DNA of 42,041 nt. Origin: Pseudomonadota bacterium (GTDB taxonomy: Bacteria; Pseudomonadota; Alphaproteobacteria; Rhizobiales; Beijerinckiaceae). This document shows, in pieces, positions 1 to 9,244 of the stretch (position 1 is its first letter; the number at the start of each line of letters is the position of its first letter). The stretch is from assembly GCA_020161475.1 (NCBI GenBank), contig JAIUNQ010000010.1, forward strand, positions 1-42,041. Reading direction: 5' to 3'. Below the pieces are notes generated by a model, which saw only the letters and a list, made by a program, of their open reading frames with translations, did not search any database and had not been told where the DNA came from. The position numbers were made by a program, and so were the translations under genes.

Positions 1-243
1 AAGACCTATTATTACATCTCGCAGAAGGTGAACCAGCAGTTCTCCTTCCTGCCGGAGAAGATTACCGACCAGCGCGTGGTGGCGGTGTATCTCGATAAGA
101 ACAACAAGGTGGCGCGTGTTGCCAATTACGGCATCAAGGACGGGGTGATCTTCGACTTCATCTCCCGCACCACGGAAACCGGCGGCTCGGATGGCTCGAT
201 GCTGGGCTCGCTCTTCCGTCGCATCGGTCAGAGCGCCGTGTAA
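1..243 (+). CDS. bamE: Outer membrane protein assembly factor BamE (3' part)
   Basis: The last 80 codons of a gene that enters from the left edge in frame 1. The visible part (KTYYYISQKVNQQFSFLP, then VVAVYLDKNNKVARVANYG) matches the core of the SmpA/OmlA (BamE) fold, in which a YY-S motif precedes a strand pair and a variable acidic tail. BamE is a small lipoprotein of the BAM complex that folds beta-barrel proteins into the outer membrane. The lipobox and signal peptide would lie upstream and are not visible. The gene ends 25 bases before a strong hairpin terminator shared with convergent hppA. The identification rests on the fold-like pattern and length. Confidence 0.8.
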   Translation, partial: KTYYYISQKVNQQFSFLPEKITDQRVVAVYLDKNNKVARVANYGIKDGVIFDFISRTTETGGSDGSMLGSLFRRIGQSAV

Positions 244-268
244 ACCATCCCCTCCCGTTCGAACATGA

Positions 269-301
269 AAAACCCCGCGGAAAACCGCGGGGTTTTGTTT
301 T
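269..301. terminator. Bidirectional Rho-independent terminator between bamE and hppA
   Basis: A perfect 12-bp stem (269-280 with 285-296) closes a 4-base AAAA loop. It is GC-rich at the loop side and flanked by T-rich sequence on the + strand and a run of A (T on the - strand) on the other side. It sits between two convergent genes and can end transcription from both. Confidence 0.9.
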
Positions 302-350
302 TTCCGGAAGCGAATGGAAGGACGGCGCGACGCGCCGCCCCTTGATGGCC

Positions 351-2483
351 TCAGTGCGCGAGGATCGCCAAGAGCAGCAGCGCCACGATGTTGGTGATCT
401 TGATCGCCGGATTGACCGCCGGACCGGCGGTGTCCTTGTAGGGGTCGCCGACGGTATCACCGGTGACGGAGGCCTTGTGGGCATCCGAGCCCTTGAGGTG
501 GCGAACACCGGCGCTATCCACGAAGCCGTCTTCGAAAGACTTCTTCGCATTGTCCCAAGCACCGCCGCCCGAGGTCATCGAGATGGCCACGAAGAGACCG
601 GTGACGATGACACCGAGGAGCATCGCGCCCACCGCCGAGAAGGCCGCCGACTTACCCGCCAGCGCCTGAATGGCGAAGAACAGCGCCACCGGCGAGAGCA
701 CCGGAAGCAGCGAAGGGATCACCATCTCGCGGATGGCCGCCTTGGTCAGCATATCGACCGCGCGGGCATAATCCGGCTTGTCGGTGCCGGCCATGATACC
801 GGTCTTCTCCTTGAACTGGCGGCGGACTTCCACCACCACGTCGCCCGCTGCGCGCCCCACGGCGGTCATTGCGATGCCGCCGAAGAGGAACGGGATGAGG
901 CCACCCAGCAGCAAGCCCACGACGACATAGGGGTTGGCGAGCGAGAAATCGATCACCACGCCCTTGAAGAAGGGATGCTTGTCGGAATTTGCGATGAAGT
1001 ACTTCAGGTCTTCCGAGTAGGCCGCAAAGAGAACCAGAGCGCCCAGACCCGCCGAGCCGATGGCATAGCCCTTGGTGACCGCCTTGGTGGTGTTGCCGAC
1101 CGCATCGAGCGCGTCGGTGGACTGGCGCACTTCCTTGGGCAGACCCGCCATTTCGGCGATGCCGCCCGCGTTATCCGTCACAGGGCCAAAGGCGTCGAGC
1201 GCAACGATCATACCGGCGAGGCCGAGCATGGTAGCCGTGGCAATCGCGGTGCCGAAGAGGCCGGCGAGCTTGAAGGTGGAGATCACGCCCAGCACGATGA
1301 CGATGGTGGGCAGGGCCGTCGATTCCAGCGAGACCGCAAGGCCCTGGATGACGTTGGTGCCGTGGCCGGTGACCGAGGCCTGCGCGATGGAGTTGACCGG
1401 GCGCTTGTTGGTGCCGGTGTAATACTCCGTGATCACGACGATCGCCGCGGTGACCGCCAGACCGATGAGGCCGCAGATGAACAGCGCCTGGCCCGTGATC
1501 GTCACGCCGCCGGCGGTGCCGATGACACCCCAGCCGATGGTGAGCGAGGTGGCGGCGCCAAGACCGACAACCGACAAAAGGCCGGTGGCGATGAGCCCCT
1601 TGTAGAGCGCCCCCATGATCGAGCCATTGGCGCCCAGCTTCACGAAGTAGGTGCCGATGATCGAGGTGAGGATGCAGGCGGCACCGATGGCCATGGGGTA
1701 GAGCATGGTCGCATTGAGCGACGCCTGGCTGCCGAAGAAGATGGCCGCGAGCACCATGGTGGCAACCAGCGTTACCGCGTAGGTTTCGAAAAGGTCCGCC
1801 GCCATGCCCGCACAGTCACCGACGTTATCGCCGACGTTATCGGCGATGACGGCAGGGTTACGCGGATCATCTTCCGGGATACCCGCTTCCACCTTGCCGA
1901 CGAGGTCCGCGCCGACGTCTGCGCCCTTGGTGAAGATGCCGCCGCCCAGACGCGCGAAAATGGAGATGAGCGAAGCGCCAAAGCCCAGTGCCACCAGCGC
2001 ATCAATGACGGTGCGGCTGGCCGGCGCATGGCCGAGGAACTGCGTCAGGACGAGGTAGTAAACCGCAACGCCGAGGAGCGCGAGGCCCGCGACCAGCATG
2101 CCGGTGACCGCGCCGGACTTGAAGGCGATGTCGAGGCCGCCCGCAAGGCTCTTCATGGCGGCCTGCGCCGTCCGCACGTTAGCACGCACGGAGACGTTCA
2201 TGCCGATGAAGCCCGCAACGCCCGAGAGAATCGCGCCGATCGCAAAGCCAATGGCCACCGGCGCGCCGAGAAGCACCCAGGCCGCGATGAGAATGAGAAC
2301 GCCGACGATGGCGATGGTCGTGTACTGGCGCTTGAGGTAGGCGCTGGCGCCTTCCGCAATGGCCCCGGCAATTTCCTGCATGCGCGCGTTGCCCGCGTCC
2401 TGCGCCATCACGGAATTGATTGTGATGATGGCGTAGACAATCGAGAGGGCACCGAGCGCGATGATAGCGAGTAGAGCTGTCAT
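351..2483 (-). CDS. hppA: Membrane-bound proton-translocating pyrophosphatase (K+-independent type)
   Basis: A 710-residue membrane pyrophosphatase that couples pyrophosphate hydrolysis to proton export across the cytoplasmic membrane. The substrate site is clear: [13 protein letters not shown] near residues 187-199 and [19 protein letters not shown] near 215-233, whose aspartates bind Mg-pyrophosphate, plus [12 protein letters not shown] near 430-441. About 16 hydrophobic segments fit the family. In [10 protein letters not shown] (463-472) the family's K+-dependence positions hold Lys467 and Thr470, the K+-independent signature, so a proton pump not needing potassium is expected. The start ATG follows an AGGAACGAG-like ribosome site. 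An 8-bp hairpin lies 36 nt upstream. The gene is monocistronic and ends at a terminator shared with bamE. Confidence 0.97.
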   Translation of the reverse strand: MTALLAIIALGALSIVYAIITINSVMAQDAGNARMQEIAGAIAEGASAYLKRQYTTIAIVGVLILIAAWVLLGAPVAIGFAIGAILSGVAGFIGMNVSVRANVRTAQAAMKSLAGGLDIAFKSGAVTGMLVAGLALLGVAVYYLVLTQFLGHAPASRTVIDALVALGFGASLISIFARLGGGIFTKGADVGADLVGKVEAGIPEDDPRNPAVIADNVGDNVGDCAGMAADLFETYAVTLVATMVLAAIFFGSQASLNATMLYPMAIGAACILTSIIGTYFVKLGANGSIMGALYKGLIATGLLSVVGLGAATSLTIGWGVIGTAGGVTITGQALFICGLIGLAVTAAIVVITEYYTGTNKRPVNSIAQASVTGHGTNVIQGLAVSLESTALPTIVIVLGVISTFKLAGLFGTAIATATMLGLAGMIVALDAFGPVTDNAGGIAEMAGLPKEVRQSTDALDAVGNTTKAVTKGYAIGSAGLGALVLFAAYSEDLKYFIANSDKHPFFKGVVIDFSLANPYVVVGLLLGGLIPFLFGGIAMTAVGRAAGDVVVEVRRQFKEKTGIMAGTDKPDYARAVDMLTKAAIREMVIPSLLPVLSPVALFFAIQALAGKSAAFSAVGAMLLGVIVTGLFVAISMTSGGGAWDNAKKSFEDGFVDSAGVRHLKGSDAHKASVTGDTVGDPYKDTAGPAVNPAIKITNIVALLLLAILAH

Positions 2484-2518
2484 GGCGTGTTTCTCGTTCC
2501 TATGCGATCAGTCTCCGG

Positions 2519-2540
2519 CCCGGAGCCTCCCTGCTCCGGG
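2519..2540 (-). promoter_or_regulatory. Hairpin in the hppA leader
   Basis: A perfect 8-bp inverted repeat (CCCGGAGC, 6-base loop, GCTCCGGG) lies 36 nt upstream of the hppA start. No T-run follows on either strand, so it is not a plain terminator. The spacing recalls the hairpins in front of parC, recO, acpS and rsh, but the conserved boxes of that family are absent here. Confidence 0.4.
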
Positions 2541-2653
2541 TCGCTGATGCCATAGGGTTAGCAAAGGTTTAATCCTGAATCCATGGGGCCGGGCCGCAAT
2601 TTCGCCACGATCCCGCCTCTCTTTTGACGGACATCAACCGCCGTCAACTTGGC

Positions 2654-3262
2654 CTAAGCTGACAGGCGCGCGTCGATTTCTTTCGCACGTGCGAAGGCGG
2701 GTCTTGCGGTTATCCGATCGAGATAGGCGGCCATGGCCGGTGTTTTCTCGATAAGGCCGAAAGAACTTGTCCAGGCGAGCGCGCTGCCCCATAGCGCATC
2801 GGCGGCGGTGAAGGTTTCGCCAAGCCAATAGGGCCCTTTTTCAAGCTGGGCGCTGACGGCCCGCACGACGGCCTCGTAGCTGCCGTAAGGCGACATGGCC
2901 TGACCGCCGGACTCGCGCTTGAGCGCCTTGTCGATCAGCGCCGGTTCGAAGCTCGAGCCGTAAAAAGCCACCCAGCGCAGATAGGGTCCGCGCAGGGGAT
3001 CGCCCGGCGGGGGCGCGAGCTTCTTGCCGACGGCAAGATCGCCCAGATAGATCGTTACCGCGATCTGCTCGGTGATGACGGCACCATCATGCACAATCGT
3101 CGGCACCTTGCCGAGCGGGTTGATGGCCAGAAACTCAGGTGTATGCGTCTCACCATTTTTCAGGTCCAGCAGGCGGATCTCATACGGGAGCCCCGCTTCT
3201 TCCAGCAGGAACAGCGTGCCCGAGGAGCGGCTCGGGGCGGCATGGTAGAGGACGAGGGACAT
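2654..3262 (-). CDS. Glutathione S-transferase family protein
   Basis: A 202-residue protein with the two-domain GST layout. The N-terminal thioredoxin-like half (1-78) begins MSLVLYHAAPSRSS and holds the glutathione-binding region NPLGKVPTIVHDGAVITEQ, with the cis-proline in KVP. The C-terminal helical half (about 85-202) contains the YWLGETFTAADALWG motif typical of the family. Such enzymes conjugate glutathione to electrophiles or act in thiol redox chemistry; the substrate cannot be read from sequence. The start is the ATG at 3262, since reading further upstream runs into the MFS gene in another frame. It lies 65 nt downstream of the MFS gene, on the same strand. Confidence 0.9.
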   Translation of the reverse strand: MSLVLYHAAPSRSSGTLFLLEEAGLPYEIRLLDLKNGETHTPEFLAINPLGKVPTIVHDGAVITEQIAVTIYLGDLAVGKKLAPPPGDPLRGPYLRWVAFYGSSFEPALIDKALKRESGGQAMSPYGSYEAVVRAVSAQLEKGPYWLGETFTAADALWGSALAWTSSFGLIEKTPAMAAYLDRITARPAFARAKEIDARLSA

Positions 3263-3327
3263 CAGGTTTCCTTCCGAGGGAGAATGCTCTTCGGCTTGAA
3301 CAAAAAGAGAACATTCTGTCGTCGGCG

Positions 3328-4542
3328 TCAAGCCTCGCGACGCTCGTCGTTGAAGGCCAGCCAGAGCACAAGCCCCATCGCGATGGCCACGAACGGGAAA
3401 ATGGCCATGTTGAGCGTCGCCCAACCGAACTGGGCCAATACGCGCCCAGCCGCCAAGGATGCCAAAGCGGTGCAGGAGAAGACGATAAAGTCGTTGATGC
3501 CCTGAATCCGGGTGCGCTCGGCCGGGCGGAGGCCTTCGCTCACCAGCGTTGTTGCGCCGACGAAGGCGAGGTTCCACCCCAAACCCAGCAGAATCATTGC
3601 CGTGTTGAAATGGGCGATCGACACACCTGTCATGGAAACCGCACCGCACCCTGCCAGCATCAGCATGCCCAGCATCATCACGGGGTAAACGCCAAAGCGG
3701 GCAATGAGCGGGCCGGTGAAGAAGCCCGGCAGATACATGGCAACGATATGCCACTGGATGGCGAGCGCGGCATCGCCCTCGCCATGCGCGCAGCCGATCA
3801 TCGCCAGCGGCGTGGCGGTCATGATCAGGTTCATCAGCGCCTGCGCCGTCGCGCCGCACAAAATGGCGACGCGCAACCGGCCGGAGCGCAGAATCTCGCG
3901 CACCGGGCGCGCCTCCTCGCCCGCCACCGGGGTTTCCGGCAGGCTGGCAAAGCGCGTGAAGCCGAGCGCCACCACGGCCAGCGCCGCCACCACCGCCTGC
4001 CCGATGTAGCTGGGCATAAAGGTGAAGGGCGGCACCAGATCCTTGGTGTGGATAACCAGTTGCGGCCCGACGATGGCCGAGGCCAGCCCCCCGACAAGCA
4101 CCCATGAGATCGCCTTGGGGCGGAAGGACGCGCTCGCGCCATCGGCGGCGCCGAAGCGATAGGACATCACGAAGGCCTGATAGACCCCGCACAGGCCAAG
4201 ACTGAAGAGAAACAGCGGGAACAGCGCCTCACGCACGGCATAGGCCGAGAGCAGGCCCGCCAGAACCCCGAAGCCCGCCCCGATACGATAGGCATCGCGC
4301 CGCCCCATGCGCCGCATCAGCCATGCGGCGGGCAAGGTGGAGATGGCGGAGCCGAGCACGAAGGCGGTGATGGGCGCGGTCGCCCATTCCGGTGAGGGGC
4401 CGAGCAGGCGCCCCACCAGACCGCCGGTGGCGATGACAACCGAGGCATTGGCCCCGGCCAGGCCCATGGCGGTGGCCAGCAGCAGCGCGTTGCGACGCGC
4501 ATCCTTGTCGGTGAAGGCGGAGGGGGACACAGGTGCCTGCAA
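3328..4542 (-). CDS. Major facilitator superfamily transporter
   Basis: A 404-residue protein with 12 hydrophobic segments and a basic cytoplasmic loop after the second (LMRRMGRRDAYR), the MFS motif-A position. The central loop (about 205-222) is charged. The C-terminal half has the segment GWNLAFVGATTLVSEGLRP followed by a basic RIQG(I)NDF stretch, which I associate with a widespread but poorly characterised proteobacterial MFS group. The start is taken as TTG at 4542, 27 nt after thiL; a GTG four codons further in is possible. It follows nrdR-rib-nusB-thiL on the same strand, so riboflavin or another vitamin is a possible substrate, but that is inference from context only. Confidence 0.85.
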   Translation of the reverse strand: MQAPVSPSAFTDKDARRNALLLATAMGLAGANASVVIATGGLVGRLLGPSPEWATAPITAFVLGSAISTLPAAWLMRRMGRRDAYRIGAGFGVLAGLLSAYAVREALFPLFLFSLGLCGVYQAFVMSYRFGAADGASASFRPKAISWVLVGGLASAIVGPQLVIHTKDLVPPFTFMPSYIGQAVVAALAVVALGFTRFASLPETPVAGEEARPVREILRSGRLRVAILCGATAQALMNLIMTATPLAMIGCAHGEGDAALAIQWHIVAMYLPGFFTGPLIARFGVYPVMMLGMLMLAGCGAVSMTGVSIAHFNTAMILLGLGWNLAFVGATTLVSEGLRPAERTRIQGINDFIVFSCTALASLAAGRVLAQFGWATLNMAIFPFVAIAMGLVLWLAFNDERREA

Positions 4543-4569
4543 GGGCCTAGCTTTCAGATCAGTCGGTGG

Positions 4570-5562
4570 TCAGAAATGCGCATAGGATTTGCGCACGAAA
4601 GACAGGGGTTCCCCCGTGGCATCGAGCCAGCGGTGCGGCGCACCGGGGGCATCGAGCTGGCCGATCCTGACGACAGGACACCCAGCCCGCAAGGCATCTG
4701 CCTCAAAGGCTGATGTGTTTTCCTGCGGAACCGCCATCAAGATTTCGTAATCATCCCCGCCCGTCAGGGCGGTCTCCAACAGCGGCGGATGCAGGGCCAT
4801 GGCTGCGCGCGCCGCCGGTGAGAGCGGCACCTTAGCGGCATGGACCGTGCGGCCCAAACGGCTCGCGAGCTTTTCGCCATCCCCCACGAGACCATCGGAG
4901 ATATCCATGGCGGCGGAGGCATGGGCGAGCAGAACGGGCGCAAGGGCCATGCGCGGCTGCGGGTGAAGATAGCGGTCCAGCAGGTGGGCGCGATCAGCCT
5001 CGCTCAGCGCGCCGCCCCAGACTGAGCCGGGCGCAAGGCGCAGCGCGAGGCCCAGCGCCGCATCGCCAATCGTACCGCTTACATAGAGGGCATCGCCCGG
5101 TGCGCCGCCCTGCCGGTGCACCATGCGCCCGGACGGCACCTCCCCCAGTGCGGTGAGGCTGAACATGGCCTGATCCGCCTTCACGGTGTCTCCGCCCAGC
5201 AAAGGAAGGGCAAAGGCGCGCGCGTTTTGCCCCAGACACGCGGCAAAGCGGGCGAGCCATGCGCTGCTCTGGCGTGGTCCGCGTGCCAGAGCGAGCAGGA
5301 AGCCGCGGGGTTTCGCGCCCTTGGCCGCAAGATCGGACAGGTTCACGCGCAACAGCTTGGCAGCGATGCTCTCAGGCGGATCGTCGGGGAAGAAATGCAC
5401 GCCCTCGACCAAGGCGTCCTTGGTGAGCACCAGATCATGCCCGGGCGTGGGGACAAGCGTTGCGGCGTCGTCTTCCAGCGAAAACGCCCCCTCCCCGGCC
5501 AGCGGGGCGAAGAGGGTTCGGACCAGATCGAACTCGCCGAGCGGCTCCGAGTCTGTACTCAT
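4570..5562 (-). CDS. thiL: Thiamine-monophosphate kinase
   Basis: A 330-residue ATP-dependent kinase that turns thiamine monophosphate into the cofactor thiamine diphosphate. The family landmarks appear in order: the DDAA metal-binding loop near residue 31, LVEGVHF near 52, VNLSDLAAKGAKP near 73-85, GGDT near 122, MDISDGL near 215 and GGDDYEI near 267. Length and motif spacing are normal for the PurM-like AIR synthase superfamily. It starts 14 nt after the nusB stop and so is almost surely cotranscribed with ribH-nusB, the usual alphaproteobacterial order. Confidence 0.97.
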   Translation of the reverse strand: MSTDSEPLGEFDLVRTLFAPLAGEGAFSLEDDAATLVPTPGHDLVLTKDALVEGVHFFPDDPPESIAAKLLRVNLSDLAAKGAKPRGFLLALARGPRQSSAWLARFAACLGQNARAFALPLLGGDTVKADQAMFSLTALGEVPSGRMVHRQGGAPGDALYVSGTIGDAALGLALRLAPGSVWGGALSEADRAHLLDRYLHPQPRMALAPVLLAHASAAMDISDGLVGDGEKLASRLGRTVHAAKVPLSPAARAAMALHPPLLETALTGGDDYEILMAVPQENTSAFEADALRAGCPVVRIGQLDAPGAPHRWLDATGEPLSFVRKSYAHF

Positions 5563-5576
5563 GCCGCCCCCGGTTC

Positions 5577-6074
5577 TCAGCCTTGCCGGTTCTTGGTCAG
5601 CTCTTCCGCGCGCAGTTCCTTGGCGAGACGATCGAGCACGGCATTGATCATGCCGACTTCATCCCGCTCCAGAAACGCGGAGGCAATGTCCACATACTCG
5701 GAAATTGCGACGCGGATCGGGGTATCCGGGCGGAACATGATCTCATAGGTGCCCGCGCGCAGCACTGCACGCATGATGGCCTCAATGCGCTTGAGCGGCC
5801 AGCCATCGGCCAGCAACTGGTCCACCTTGCGGTCAATCGGCACCTGCTCCAGCAGAACGCCGTTCACCAGCAGGCGGAAGAGCTTGCTTTCGGCGGGCTT
5901 GTACTGGTCCCCCTCGATCTCGCGGCCCATCCAGAAGCTCTCGAACTCGGCAAACACCTCGTTCAGCCCCTTGGCGGCGATGTCCATCTGGTAGAGCGCC
6001 TGCACGGCAGCAAGGCGGGCGGCGGAGCGCTTCTCGCCGGTGGAGAATTCAGGTTTGGGTTTCGGGGTCGTCAT
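5577..6074 (-). CDS. nusB: Transcription antitermination factor NusB
   Basis: A 165-residue all-helical RNA-binding factor that pairs with NusE (ribosomal protein S10) on boxA RNA in rRNA antitermination. Diagnostic stretches are [16 protein letters not shown] near the N-terminus and the C-terminal [14 protein letters not shown] type motif, seen here as AGTYEIMF and AISEYVDIA. The start codon overlaps the ribH stop in an ATGA, indicating translational coupling. The basic N-terminal arm (TPKPKPEF) is common in alphaproteobacterial NusB. Confidence 0.97.
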   Translation of the reverse strand: MTTPKPKPEFSTGEKRSAARLAAVQALYQMDIAAKGLNEVFAEFESFWMGREIEGDQYKPAESKLFRLLVNGVLLEQVPIDRKVDQLLADGWPLKRIEAIMRAVLRAGTYEIMFRPDTPIRVAISEYVDIASAFLERDEVGMINAVLDRLAKELRAEELTKNRQG

Positions 6075-6562
6075 CGGATCGCCTCCAGCTCACTGCGCTG
6101 CAGGGCATAAAGAAACATGGCGGCACGGGCGGCATCGCCGCCCTTGTCCATCTTGTCGGGATTGGCGCGGCTTTCGGCCTGCGCATAATTTTCCACCGTG
6201 AGAATGCCGTTGCCGAGCGCGATACGACGGCCCGTCGCCAGAGACAGCAACGCCCGGGCGCTCTCGTTCGAAACGATCTCGTAATGGGTGGTCTCGCCGC
6301 GGATCACGACGCCGATCGCCACGAAGCCATCGGCGCGGCGCTGGCCGCTTTCCGCCTGCGCGCGGATCATCTCGACCGCCACGGGGATTTCGAGCGCGCC
6401 CGGCAGGGTCACGACCTCGCAGGTCGCCCCGGCAGCCTCGATGGCACGGCGCGCGCCGGTGACGAGCATGTCGTTGAGGTCATCATAGAAGCGACCTTCC
6501 ACGATGACGAAATGCGCGCCCGGTGCGGAAACCTTGGGCAGCGTGCGATTGGCCTCGGCCAT
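6071..6562 (-). CDS. ribH: 6,7-dimethyl-8-ribityllumazine synthase
   Basis: A 163-residue subunit that condenses 5-amino-6-ribitylaminouracil with 3,4-dihydroxy-2-butanone 4-phosphate, the step before riboflavin. Visible landmarks are [14 protein letters not shown], the TLPGALEIP substrate loop, [17 protein letters not shown] with the conserved catalytic-region histidine, and GNGILTVEN. The C-terminal GGDAARAAM is also family-typical. It lies 73 nt after ribE and overlaps nusB by 4 nt. Confidence 0.97.
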   Translation of the reverse strand: MAEANRTLPKVSAPGAHFVIVEGRFYDDLNDMLVTGARRAIEAAGATCEVVTLPGALEIPVAVEMIRAQAESGQRRADGFVAIGVVIRGETTHYEIVSNESARALLSLATGRRIALGNGILTVENYAQAESRANPDKMDKGGDAARAAMFLYALQRSELEAIR

Positions 6563-6635
6563 GCGGGAAACTCCGGTTGGGCGCTTCCGATACCTGCCTA
6601 TGCGCTCCAGAGCAAGGGAAAGTAAGGCAGGGTGG

Positions 6636-7274
6636 TCATGCGGTTTCAGAGAGGCGCGCGGCGTAACGCGCCATGGTGTCCACCTCCAGGTGCACCTTGT
6701 CGCCCAGCTTGCGCAGATGCCAGGTCGTCACCTTGAGCGTGTGCGGAATGAGCAGCACCGAGAAGAGGTCATCCTCCACCGTGTTGACGGTGAGCGAGGT
6801 GCCATCCAGCGTCACCGAGCCCTTGGCCGCGATGAAACGATGCAGCGGACGCGGCACGCGGAAGGTGAAGCGCACGGTGGCACCCCAATTGGCGTCATCG
6901 GGCGTCACCTCATCACGCGCGACAATCTCGGCCAGCCCATCAACATGCCCTGTGACAAGGTGCCCGCCCAGCTCGTCGCCCATCTTCAGGGCACGCTCGA
7001 GATTGACGACAGTGCCCACCTGCCAGTGCGCGGCATTGGTGAGGCGCAGGGTTTCGGCGGCGGCCTCGACATCAAACCAGCCCGCCTTGTGGGCACCTGC
7101 ATGGTCTGCCCGGCCCTTCTCGATCACCGTGAGGCAAATCCCGGCATGGGCGATGGATGCGCCGATCTCGATGGTCTCGACATCATAATCGCAGGCGATG
7201 CGGAAGCGACGCAGCTTGCCCTCCCCCTCCGCGCGAATGATGGTGCCGACATCGGAAACAATACCCGTGAACAT
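6636..7274 (-). CDS. ribE: Riboflavin synthase, alpha subunit
   Basis: A 212-residue enzyme that dismutates two lumazine molecules into riboflavin. It starts with the canonical MFTGI and contains two lumazine-binding repeats, about 1-97 and 98-195. The second opens with [12 protein letters not shown] and includes [12 protein letters not shown]. The C-terminal helix that mediates trimer formation is present ([16 protein letters not shown]). The start ATG shares one base with the ribD stop (TGATG), so translation is probably coupled. Confidence 0.97.
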   Translation of the reverse strand: MFTGIVSDVGTIIRAEGEGKLRRFRIACDYDVETIEIGASIAHAGICLTVIEKGRADHAGAHKAGWFDVEAAAETLRLTNAAHWQVGTVVNLERALKMGDELGGHLVTGHVDGLAEIVARDEVTPDDANWGATVRFTFRVPRPLHRFIAAKGSVTLDGTSLTVNTVEDDLFSVLLIPHTLKVTTWHLRKLGDKVHLEVDTMARYAARLSETA

Positions 7275-8380
7275 CAGGAAACCTCGAAACGCTGCAATTG
7301 ATCCGGCCCCAGAGCGCCGGTTTCACGCAAGGTGGCGCGCGCAAGGCATTGTGCAAGGTGGGGGCGCAGGGCGGGCAGCCCCTGCCCCGCTTTCGCCGCC
7401 CCGGTCAGCAGGATCACCTCGTCCAGCAAGGCGGCCTCGGCCAGCGCATCCGCCAACGTCGGCCCGGCCTCCACCATGGCGCGGGTGATGCCGCGTGCGC
7501 CCAGCGCGCCCAGCACGGCGGCCAGATCGAGGTGGCCGCCTGCCATGCGCGGAACGGCCAGAATATCGACACCCTCGCGCGAACCAAGGCTGGCCAGCAG
7601 GCGATCAGGCTCGGCGGTGGCGATTACCACAGGCGCTTGCGCGGCGGTTGCCAGCAGGCGCGCGTGCGGCGGCATCCGGCCATGGGTGTCGAGCACGACG
7701 CGGGTTGGGGTGAGATAACCCATGCCCGGCAGGCGGCAATCGAGCTGCGGATCATCAGCCAGCACCGTGCCGATCCCGGTGATGAGCGCATCCGCCGAGG
7801 CCCGCAAGCGATGCACGTAGGCACGCGCGTCCTCCCCGGTTATGGCTAGTGCCTTGCCTTCCGGCGAGCCTGCAAAACCGTCGGGCGTCTGCGCCAGCTT
7901 GAGAAACGTGAAGGGACGCCCCTGCCGGATGCGCGTGATATGCCCGGCGTTGAGGGTCTCCGCCTCCCCGGCGATCACACCCTCGACCACCTCGATTCCC
8001 GCCGCGCGCAGCCGCGCGATGCCCTTGCCGGTGGCATGGGGGGATGGGTCTGCCGCGCCGATCACAACCCGCGACAGGCCCGTCGCCAGAATTCGATCCG
8101 TGCAGGACGGACCAAAGTCGCGCGAGGAACGCTCGGCGCAGGGCTCGAGCGTGACATAAATCGTCGCGCCGCGCGCGGCATCCCCCGCCTGGCCAAGCGC
8201 AACCGCCTCGGCATGGGGGCGCCCGCTCGGCGCGGTCACACCGCGCCCCAGCACCACCGGCGGATTAACGCTTTCATCCACCACCAGCGCCGCCACAGCA
8301 GGATTGGGGGCGGTGCGCCCAAGGCCACGCCGGGCCAGAGCCAGCGCCGCCCGCATGAAGGCGGTGTCGAGATCGCTCAC
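7274..8380 (-). CDS. ribD: Bifunctional riboflavin deaminase/reductase
   Basis: A 368-residue fusion. The N-terminal deaminase (about 1-145) carries the zinc site HAEA (His56, Glu58) and Cys81/Cys93. The C-terminal reductase (about 148-368) begins with [12 protein letters not shown] and includes [17 protein letters not shown]. It deaminates and reduces the pyrimidine intermediates of riboflavin synthesis. The second zinc cysteine lies 12 residues after the first ([13 protein letters not shown]), whereas the common motif PCSHxGRTPPC spaces them by 9. The inserted loop is unusual but both ligands are kept. It starts with GTG overlapping the nrdR stop (GTGA). Confidence 0.96.
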   Translation of the reverse strand: MSDLDTAFMRAALALARRGLGRTAPNPAVAALVVDESVNPPVVLGRGVTAPSGRPHAEAVALGQAGDAARGATIYVTLEPCAERSSRDFGPSCTDRILATGLSRVVIGAADPSPHATGKGIARLRAAGIEVVEGVIAGEAETLNAGHITRIRQGRPFTFLKLAQTPDGFAGSPEGKALAITGEDARAYVHRLRASADALITGIGTVLADDPQLDCRLPGMGYLTPTRVVLDTHGRMPPHARLLATAAQAPVVIATAEPDRLLASLGSREGVDILAVPRMAGGHLDLAAVLGALGARGITRAMVEAGPTLADALAEAALLDEVILLTGAAKAGQGLPALRPHLAQCLARATLRETGALGPDQLQRFEVS

Positions 8381-8874
8381 CCGCCGTCTCCGGTGCCGTC
8401 CTGCGCATTTTCCTCATCGAGACGATCTTCGGTCAGCTCGTCGATCAGCGCGCCGAATTCCTTAGCCTCGGTGAAATTGCGATAGACAGAGGCGAAGCGC
8501 ACATAAGCGATGTCATCGAGCGCCTTGAGCCCCTCCATCACCAGCGCGCCGATCTCCTCGGAGGTGACTTCTCCCTCGCCCTGACTTTCCAGCTGGCGCA
8601 CCACGCCGGAAATCAGGCGCTCGACCCGGTCCTGCTCCACGGGGCGCTTGCGCAGCGCCACCTCGATGGAGCGCGCGAGCTTGTCGCGATCGAAAGGGGC
8701 GCGCTTGCCGTTGCGCTTGACGACATAAAGCTCGCGCAGCTGCACACGCTCGAAGGTGGTGAAGCGCCCACCACAATCGGGGCACACACGGCGACGGCGG
8801 ATCGCCGAGGAATCCTCGGTGGGGCGGGAGTCTTTGACCTGCGTGTCGAGCGATCCGCAATAGGGGCAGCGCAT
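8377..8874 (-). CDS. nrdR: Transcriptional repressor NrdR
   Basis: A 165-residue repressor of ribonucleotide reductase genes. The start is placed at MRCPYCG (8874), because the family always begins with this zinc ribbon; the frame extends 22 codons further upstream but without family resemblance. Zinc ligands are Cys3, Cys6, Cys31 and Cys34, followed by the ATP-cone (about 46-136: [14 protein letters not shown] to FASVYRNF) that senses ATP/dATP. It heads the rib cluster, the usual alphaproteobacterial context between glyA and ribD. The acidic tail (about 145-165) is lineage-specific. Confidence 0.97.
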   Translation of the reverse strand: MRCPYCGSLDTQVKDSRPTEDSSAIRRRRVCPDCGGRFTTFERVQLRELYVVKRNGKRAPFDRDKLARSIEVALRKRPVEQDRVERLISGVVRQLESQGEGEVTSEEIGALVMEGLKALDDIAYVRFASVYRNFTEAKEFGALIDELTEDRLDEENAQDGTGDGG

Positions 8875-9191
8875 GAGGCATCCTGACCACGCGGGCGAGC
8901 GCGCAAGGCGGAGAACCCAGTGTCTCGGTCCATCCGCCAAAGAGATTCATGGACAAGCGTTTTTGCCGTTTCGACCGCAGCGCGAGCAACAGAAAAACAC
9001 TTAAGCGCAGATTTCATACCCCCGCCGAAGGGTCAAGGGCGAAGGGACGAGTGGCACTGACAAGCGATGGGATTTCAGTCCCGCGCCGTTTGATCTCGCC
9101 GACAAGGCGGCTCGGACGCTGCCCTCGCCCGCGCAACCTCGAACGGATGACAAGACGAGGCGAAAACAGCACCTGCTCCAGAGGCAGACGC
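8875..9191. other. nrdR upstream region, no gene seen
   Basis: About 317 bases between the nrdR start and the glyA terminator. It must hold the promoter of the nrdR-rib-nusB-thiL cluster. I searched for the AT-rich NrdR box and for an FMN riboswitch consensus and recognise neither. No open frame here has a convincing ribosome site. Confidence 0.5.
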
Positions 9192-9217
9192 AAAAAGGGG
9201 CGCTTGCCGCGCCCCTT
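9192..9217 (-). terminator. Rho-independent terminator of glyA
   Basis: A 9-bp stem (9195-9203 with 9209-9217), a 5-base loop and five T on the - strand, 28 nt after the glyA stop. Confidence 0.85.
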
Positions 9218-9244
9218 GTCCTCTGGCGTGCAGCAGAGATGCGA

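Noticed and set aside
342-2474. Long open frame on the + strand opposite hppA (710 codons)
   Set aside because: It mirrors hppA exactly, is very rich in His, Asp, Gly and Arg, and has no family resemblance; such frames arise opposite GC-rich genes.
2654-4192. A 512-codon frame that would fuse an Arg-rich N-terminus to the GST
   Set aside because: The first 310 codons are another frame of the MFS gene; the real GST begins at MSLVLYHAAP.
6563-9244. FMN or other riboswitch controlling the riboflavin genes
   Set aside because: I looked in the ribE-ribH gap and upstream of nrdR and saw no conserved FMN-aptamer blocks.
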